Shown: one piece after another, positions 61,069-64,000 of the stretch
How positions within the stretch are numbered: position 1 is the first letter of the stretch
Layout: every line of letters starts with the position of its first letter
Assembly: GCA_021845665.1 (NCBI GenBank)
Contig: JAJZVO010000023.1
Span: forward strand, 1 to 64,000
Direction of reading: 5' to 3'
DNA length: 64,000 nucleotides
From: Bacteroidota bacterium
Lineage (GTDB): Bacteria > Bacteroidota > Ignavibacteria > Kryptoniales > JAKASW01
Program-made: the position numbers and the translations under genes
Notes under the pieces: model-generated
Databases searched by the model: none
What the model was told of the DNA's origin: nothing
Seen by the model: the letters and a program-made list of their open reading frames with translations, nothing else

Positions 61069-62187
61069 ATGTCCACTAAGTTCAAGATCCTTGTATGCGT
61101 CTCAGCGCTCGTGTGGGTTGCCGCGTCAGCAGAGGCTCAGGTGATTCCGAGGCAGGCGCCGGTAACCGCCGCCGAATACTTCATAGGAAACGATCCCGGC
61201 GAAGGGAAGGGGACGCCAATCACGATTCCGAATTCATCCACGAGCGTTCCGTTGGATCTGTCCAGCATCAAGCTGTCGCAAGGGCAGTTCATTCACATCA
61301 GGGTGGAAAACTCCCAGGGAACATGGAGCGCACCTGTCAACTTGATGTACCCGGCGAGGACGATCACCGCAGCGGAGGTCGTCGTCGGCAGCAATCCGGG
61401 TAGTGTGGTGCTTGGTCATGGAATTCCCATGATGCCGGTCGGCGGGAGTTTCGGGACGGGGGTAGTCAACGTTCAGGCGAGCATATCTAATTGGAATCAC
61501 ACCGACACGATCTGGGTACGAGCGCGGTCGTCGCAGTATCTCTGGAGTGAACCGGTGGGAAACATCGCCCTCGTGGACACGATCCTTAAGCCAGTCGAAC
61601 TCATCGCGCCGTCCGATGACGACACGCTCCAGCTTTATTATCCCGTGAGACCGATTACCTTTTCTTGGTCGAGATCGACTATTACTACTGGCATCCCGGT
61701 CGAATATTCGTTTCACTTGGTGGGGCCGGGGCTGGACACGACAATCGTGAATTTGCAGGATACAACGTTAACGACTGATCTTATGTCGCTCCTTAAAATC
61801 TCCTCGGTATACGGGTGGTCGGTAAGCGCGACTGACGGGTATGCCGTGGTCGCTTCCCCGGACAGCTTCTTGTTCAGGACGTCGGACGGGATCACGGCGG
61901 TTCACGATGTCAATCAGGTGCCCAAGGTTTTCGCTCTTTACCAGAACTACCCGAACCCCTTCAACCCGACCACGATCATTGGTTATGACGTACCGAGGCG
62001 ATCCCTGGTAAGCCTTGTCGTGTATGATGTCCTTGGAAGACGAATCGAAACGCTTGTCAACGGGCAGAAGCAGGCCGGACATTACCAAGTGACTTTCGAT
62101 GCGGACAACTTGCCGAGCGGCGTTTATTTCTACACTCTGCGAACCGGAAATTCCATTGTCACGAAGAAGCTCACGCTCATCAAGTAG
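61069..62187 (+). CDS. secreted protein with type IX sorting domain (second copy)
   Basis: 372 residues. Signal peptide, then AAEYFIGNDPGEGKGTP and HIRVENSQGTWSAPV, homologous to the 52353 gene, then a fibronectin/Ig-like stretch, and a terminal T9SS signal (NYPNPFNPTTIIGYDVPR, LVVYDVLGRRIETLV, LPSGVYFYTLR). It follows the beta-helix gene by 10 bases, exactly as in the first copy, so the pair was duplicated together. Confidence 0.8.
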   Translation: MSTKFKILVCVSALVWVAASAEAQVIPRQAPVTAAEYFIGNDPGEGKGTPITIPNSSTSVPLDLSSIKLSQGQFIHIRVENSQGTWSAPVNLMYPARTITAAEVVVGSNPGSVVLGHGIPMMPVGGSFGTGVVNVQASISNWNHTDTIWVRARSSQYLWSEPVGNIALVDTILKPVELIAPSDDDTLQLYYPVRPITFSWSRSTITTGIPVEYSFHLVGPGLDTTIVNLQDTTLTTDLMSLLKISSVYGWSVSATDGYAVVASPDSFLFRTSDGITAVHDVNQVPKVFALYQNYPNPFNPTTIIGYDVPRRSLVSLVVYDVLGRRIETLVNGQKQAGHYQVTFDADNLPSGVYFYTLRTGNSIVTKKLTLIK

Positions 62188-62252
62188 CATCGAATGATCC
62201 ATGTGACAGGTTTCCGTTTCACAGCCACAGCGTTAAGATTGAGAGGGAACAT

Positions 62253-63509
62253 ATGAAAAACATTTTCGGATTCTTGTTGGCGATCCTCTTTATGTACGGC
62301 AACTCCGCTTCAGTATGCGCCCAATGGGTGCAAACCGGCATCCTTGGTGGCGGCGCTCCGCAGGTCAAGTCGCTTGCCGCGACCGGGAAGTACGTTTTTG
62401 CGGGAACCGACAGCGGCGTCTTCGTGTCCACGAACGAGGGAGCGACTTGGACCCAGTCGAACGCGGGCCTAACGGACACGAACGTGCCGAGTCTTGCCGT
62501 GTACGGTTCGGCGGTCTTCGCTGGCACCCATGACGGGGTCTTCCGTTCGATCGACTACGGCACGACATGGAACGCGGCGAACTCCGGGCCGATGCAAAAC
62601 ACTGACGTTGCAGCCCTTGTTTTCAAGGGGTCAGATCTCTTCGCAGCCACTTTCGGGAACGGCATTTTCGTCTCTTCCGACCAAGGCACATCTTGGAGCC
62701 AGACGGATTCGGGAATCACCGATTCCTATTTCTTCTGCCTCGCGGTGAGCGGATCCAATATCGTGGCAGGAGGGGAGGCCGGTGCCTTCCTCTCAACTGA
62801 TAACGGAGCAAGCTGGAATGCGGTATCGAACGGCCCTTGGGGATACAATGTCCGAGCGCTCGCTGTCTCAGGTGGGAATCTCTACGCCGGAGTGGATGGG
62901 AACTACGATACCAAGTGCATCTACCGCTCGACCGACAACGGGGCGAGCTGGACAGCGCTCGATGGAAGCTCGTCGGGTGGCACTGTGTACGCCTTTGCGG
63001 TGAGTGGCATGAGCGTATTCGCGGGCGGGAATGTCAGTGTCGTCTTGTCCACGGATAACGGGACGTCGTGGACGGATGCGGCCTCTTGGGATAACTGTAC
63101 CTTCGCGAACAGCATCGTTTCCGCTCTGGCCATAGGAGACACGAATCTGTATGCCGGAACGGCACTCATTCAACCCATCGGCGTATTCCGGCGGCCTCTT
63201 TCGCAGATGGTAACTGCTGTGCGAGATGAGGGGACGGCACCCCCTCATGCATTCCTTCTCTCCCAGAACTATCCCAATCCATTCAACCCTTCAACCATAA
63301 TCGAATACGCCGTACCGAACAAGCTTCACGTGATACTGATTGTCTACGATGTACTTGGCAGAACAGTTGAGACACTCGTCGATGAAAAAGAAGCTCCGGG
63401 AACATACAAGGTTCTCTTCGACGCGAGTTGCCTGCCGAGCGGCGTGTATTTCTACAGAATCTTCGCTGGACACTTCGTGGAAACAAAAAAATGCTTGGTA
63501 ATCAAGTGA
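62253..63509 (+). CDS. secreted BNR/sialidase-repeat-like protein with type IX sorting domain
   Basis: 418 residues. After a signal peptide, repeated blades of the form GVFVSTNEGATWTQSNAG, GVFRSIDYGTTWNA, GIFVSSDQGTSWSQ, AFLSTDNGASW contain the Asp-box-like S-x-D-x-G-x-(T/S)-W motif of beta-propeller proteins (photosystem II HCF136/sialidase type). The C-terminus is a T9SS sorting signal (NYPNPFNPSTIIEYAVPN, LIVYDVLGRTVETLV, LPSGVYFYRIF). It is probably a surface protein; no enzymatic residues were identified. Confidence 0.8.
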   Translation: MKNIFGFLLAILFMYGNSASVCAQWVQTGILGGGAPQVKSLAATGKYVFAGTDSGVFVSTNEGATWTQSNAGLTDTNVPSLAVYGSAVFAGTHDGVFRSIDYGTTWNAANSGPMQNTDVAALVFKGSDLFAATFGNGIFVSSDQGTSWSQTDSGITDSYFFCLAVSGSNIVAGGEAGAFLSTDNGASWNAVSNGPWGYNVRALAVSGGNLYAGVDGNYDTKCIYRSTDNGASWTALDGSSSGGTVYAFAVSGMSVFAGGNVSVVLSTDNGTSWTDAASWDNCTFANSIVSALAIGDTNLYAGTALIQPIGVFRRPLSQMVTAVRDEGTAPPHAFLLSQNYPNPFNPSTIIEYAVPNKLHVILIVYDVLGRTVETLVDEKEAPGTYKVLFDASCLPSGVYFYRIFAGHFVETKKCLVIK

Positions 63510-64000
63510 AGTCGGAGCGCACTCAGGAGCAAACCATACTCCTGCGAGAAGGATCATCTTAGCCGCACAGAACTCACGAGTATGCGCCAGGTTCAGCACG
63601 AATCCCGCCCACCCGCCCAAACAGGCTCACTTGATGACTGCCAGCAGCCGAGAAATAATCTCCCTCTCTCCGCCGAACAATTCGGCGTCGATTCACCCCG
63701 TCCACCATGTGAAGGCATAGCGGTACACGATTACTTCTCTTCTTGCACCATGCTCTTTGCTCCATGCTCACAAAAGGGGTATTTCTCGGCTCGCCTGTCA
63801 GTATCTGCGTTCGCAGAAAACAAAGGACCCTGAAGAGATGCCCGCAACAGGTTCAGTCACGCCGATTAAGATGAAGACATAGCTTCATCTCGAGTAGATC
63901 GAGACTCCGCTGCGTCTTCATCACTCGCTCCTTGTCCCGACCGAATATTCATTCGGTCGCGATCCTTCGGACCAGAAAGACAGCTGCGCTGTCTTACAGG
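63510..64000. other. non-coding right end with short hairpins
   Basis: I see no supported gene from 63510 to the window edge. Two inverted repeats are present: GATGAAG ... CTTCATC near 63870-63890, and CGACCGAAT-ATTC-ATTCGGTCG at 63938-63959. Either may belong to a terminator or to a palindromic intergenic repeat. Confidence 0.4.

Noticed and set aside
1-64000. tRNA, rRNA and transposase genes
   Set aside because: I looked for tRNA-like cloverleaf ends, rRNA signatures and transposase motifs and saw none; a covariance-model search would be needed to be certain.

Overview
The window looks like a chromosomal accessory region of a bacterium from the FCB (Bacteroidetes/Chlorobi/Ignavibacteria-like) group. 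The main evidence is three secreted proteins near the right end that finish with a type IX secretion (Por) C-terminal sorting domain of the 'YPNPFNPSTTIEY ... VYDVLGR ... LPSGVYFYRL' type. Lipoproteins and outer-membrane barrel proteins nearby support a Gram-negative envelope. The species cannot be named from the sequence alone.

Layout. (1) 1-2.1 kb is genomic debris: a truncated HlyD-like adaptor, a nested palindromic element, and an AAA ATPase fragment cut off by a dispersed repeat. (2) 2.2-21.4 kb is a defence island. It holds a BREX/Pgl-like set (BrxC/PglY-type ATPase, small PglZ, DUF1156-type adenine methyltransferase, SNF2-type helicase, accessory proteins), with an RHH/PIN toxin-antitoxin pair and an AbiEii-like nucleotidyltransferase pair inside it, and ends in sbcD-sbcC. 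(3) 21.4-24.4 kb carries a receiver-like protein divergent from a CARF-domain protein, then a cluster of tiny minus-strand ORFs encoding amphipathic peptides, each with a Shine-Dalgarno sequence. (4) 24.8-37.7 kb is a complete type III-B CRISPR-Cas locus: cmr1-cmr6, cas6, cas2, a reverse transcriptase-Cas1 fusion, a leader with a repeated motif, and an array of 26 repeats and 25 spacers.

(5) 37.9-45.2 kb is the most interesting part, a signalling cassette directly downstream of the array. In order it has a PemK/MazF-like protein, a sigma-factor-like protein, a second protein with a PemK/MazF-like core and a possible anti-sigma role, a TPR-Lon-like protease with a Csx3-like tail, a CARF-RelA/SpoT alarmone synthetase fusion, a small candidate ring-nuclease-type protein, and a CARF-sigma54 enhancer-binding activator. 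The reading I propose is that Cas10 (GGDD palm intact, HD nuclease absent) makes cyclic oligoadenylates on target RNA recognition. Those would activate a protease/anti-sigma/sigma branch analogous to the published CalpL-CalpT-CalpS system, an alarmone branch, and a sigma54 transcription branch. Domain identities are read from motifs; the wiring is inference.

(6) 45.5-57.6 kb encodes small proteins, a five-helix membrane protein with a vWA-like MIDAS motif, a Rossmann-like protein, envelope lipoproteins, a beta-helix/T9SS pair, a VirD4/HerA-like ATPase and a CAP-domain protein. (7) 57.7-64 kb has a divergent phage-type repressor pair around a palindromic operator, more envelope proteins, and a second, more GC-rich copy of the beta-helix/T9SS gene pair, followed by a BNR-repeat-like T9SS protein.
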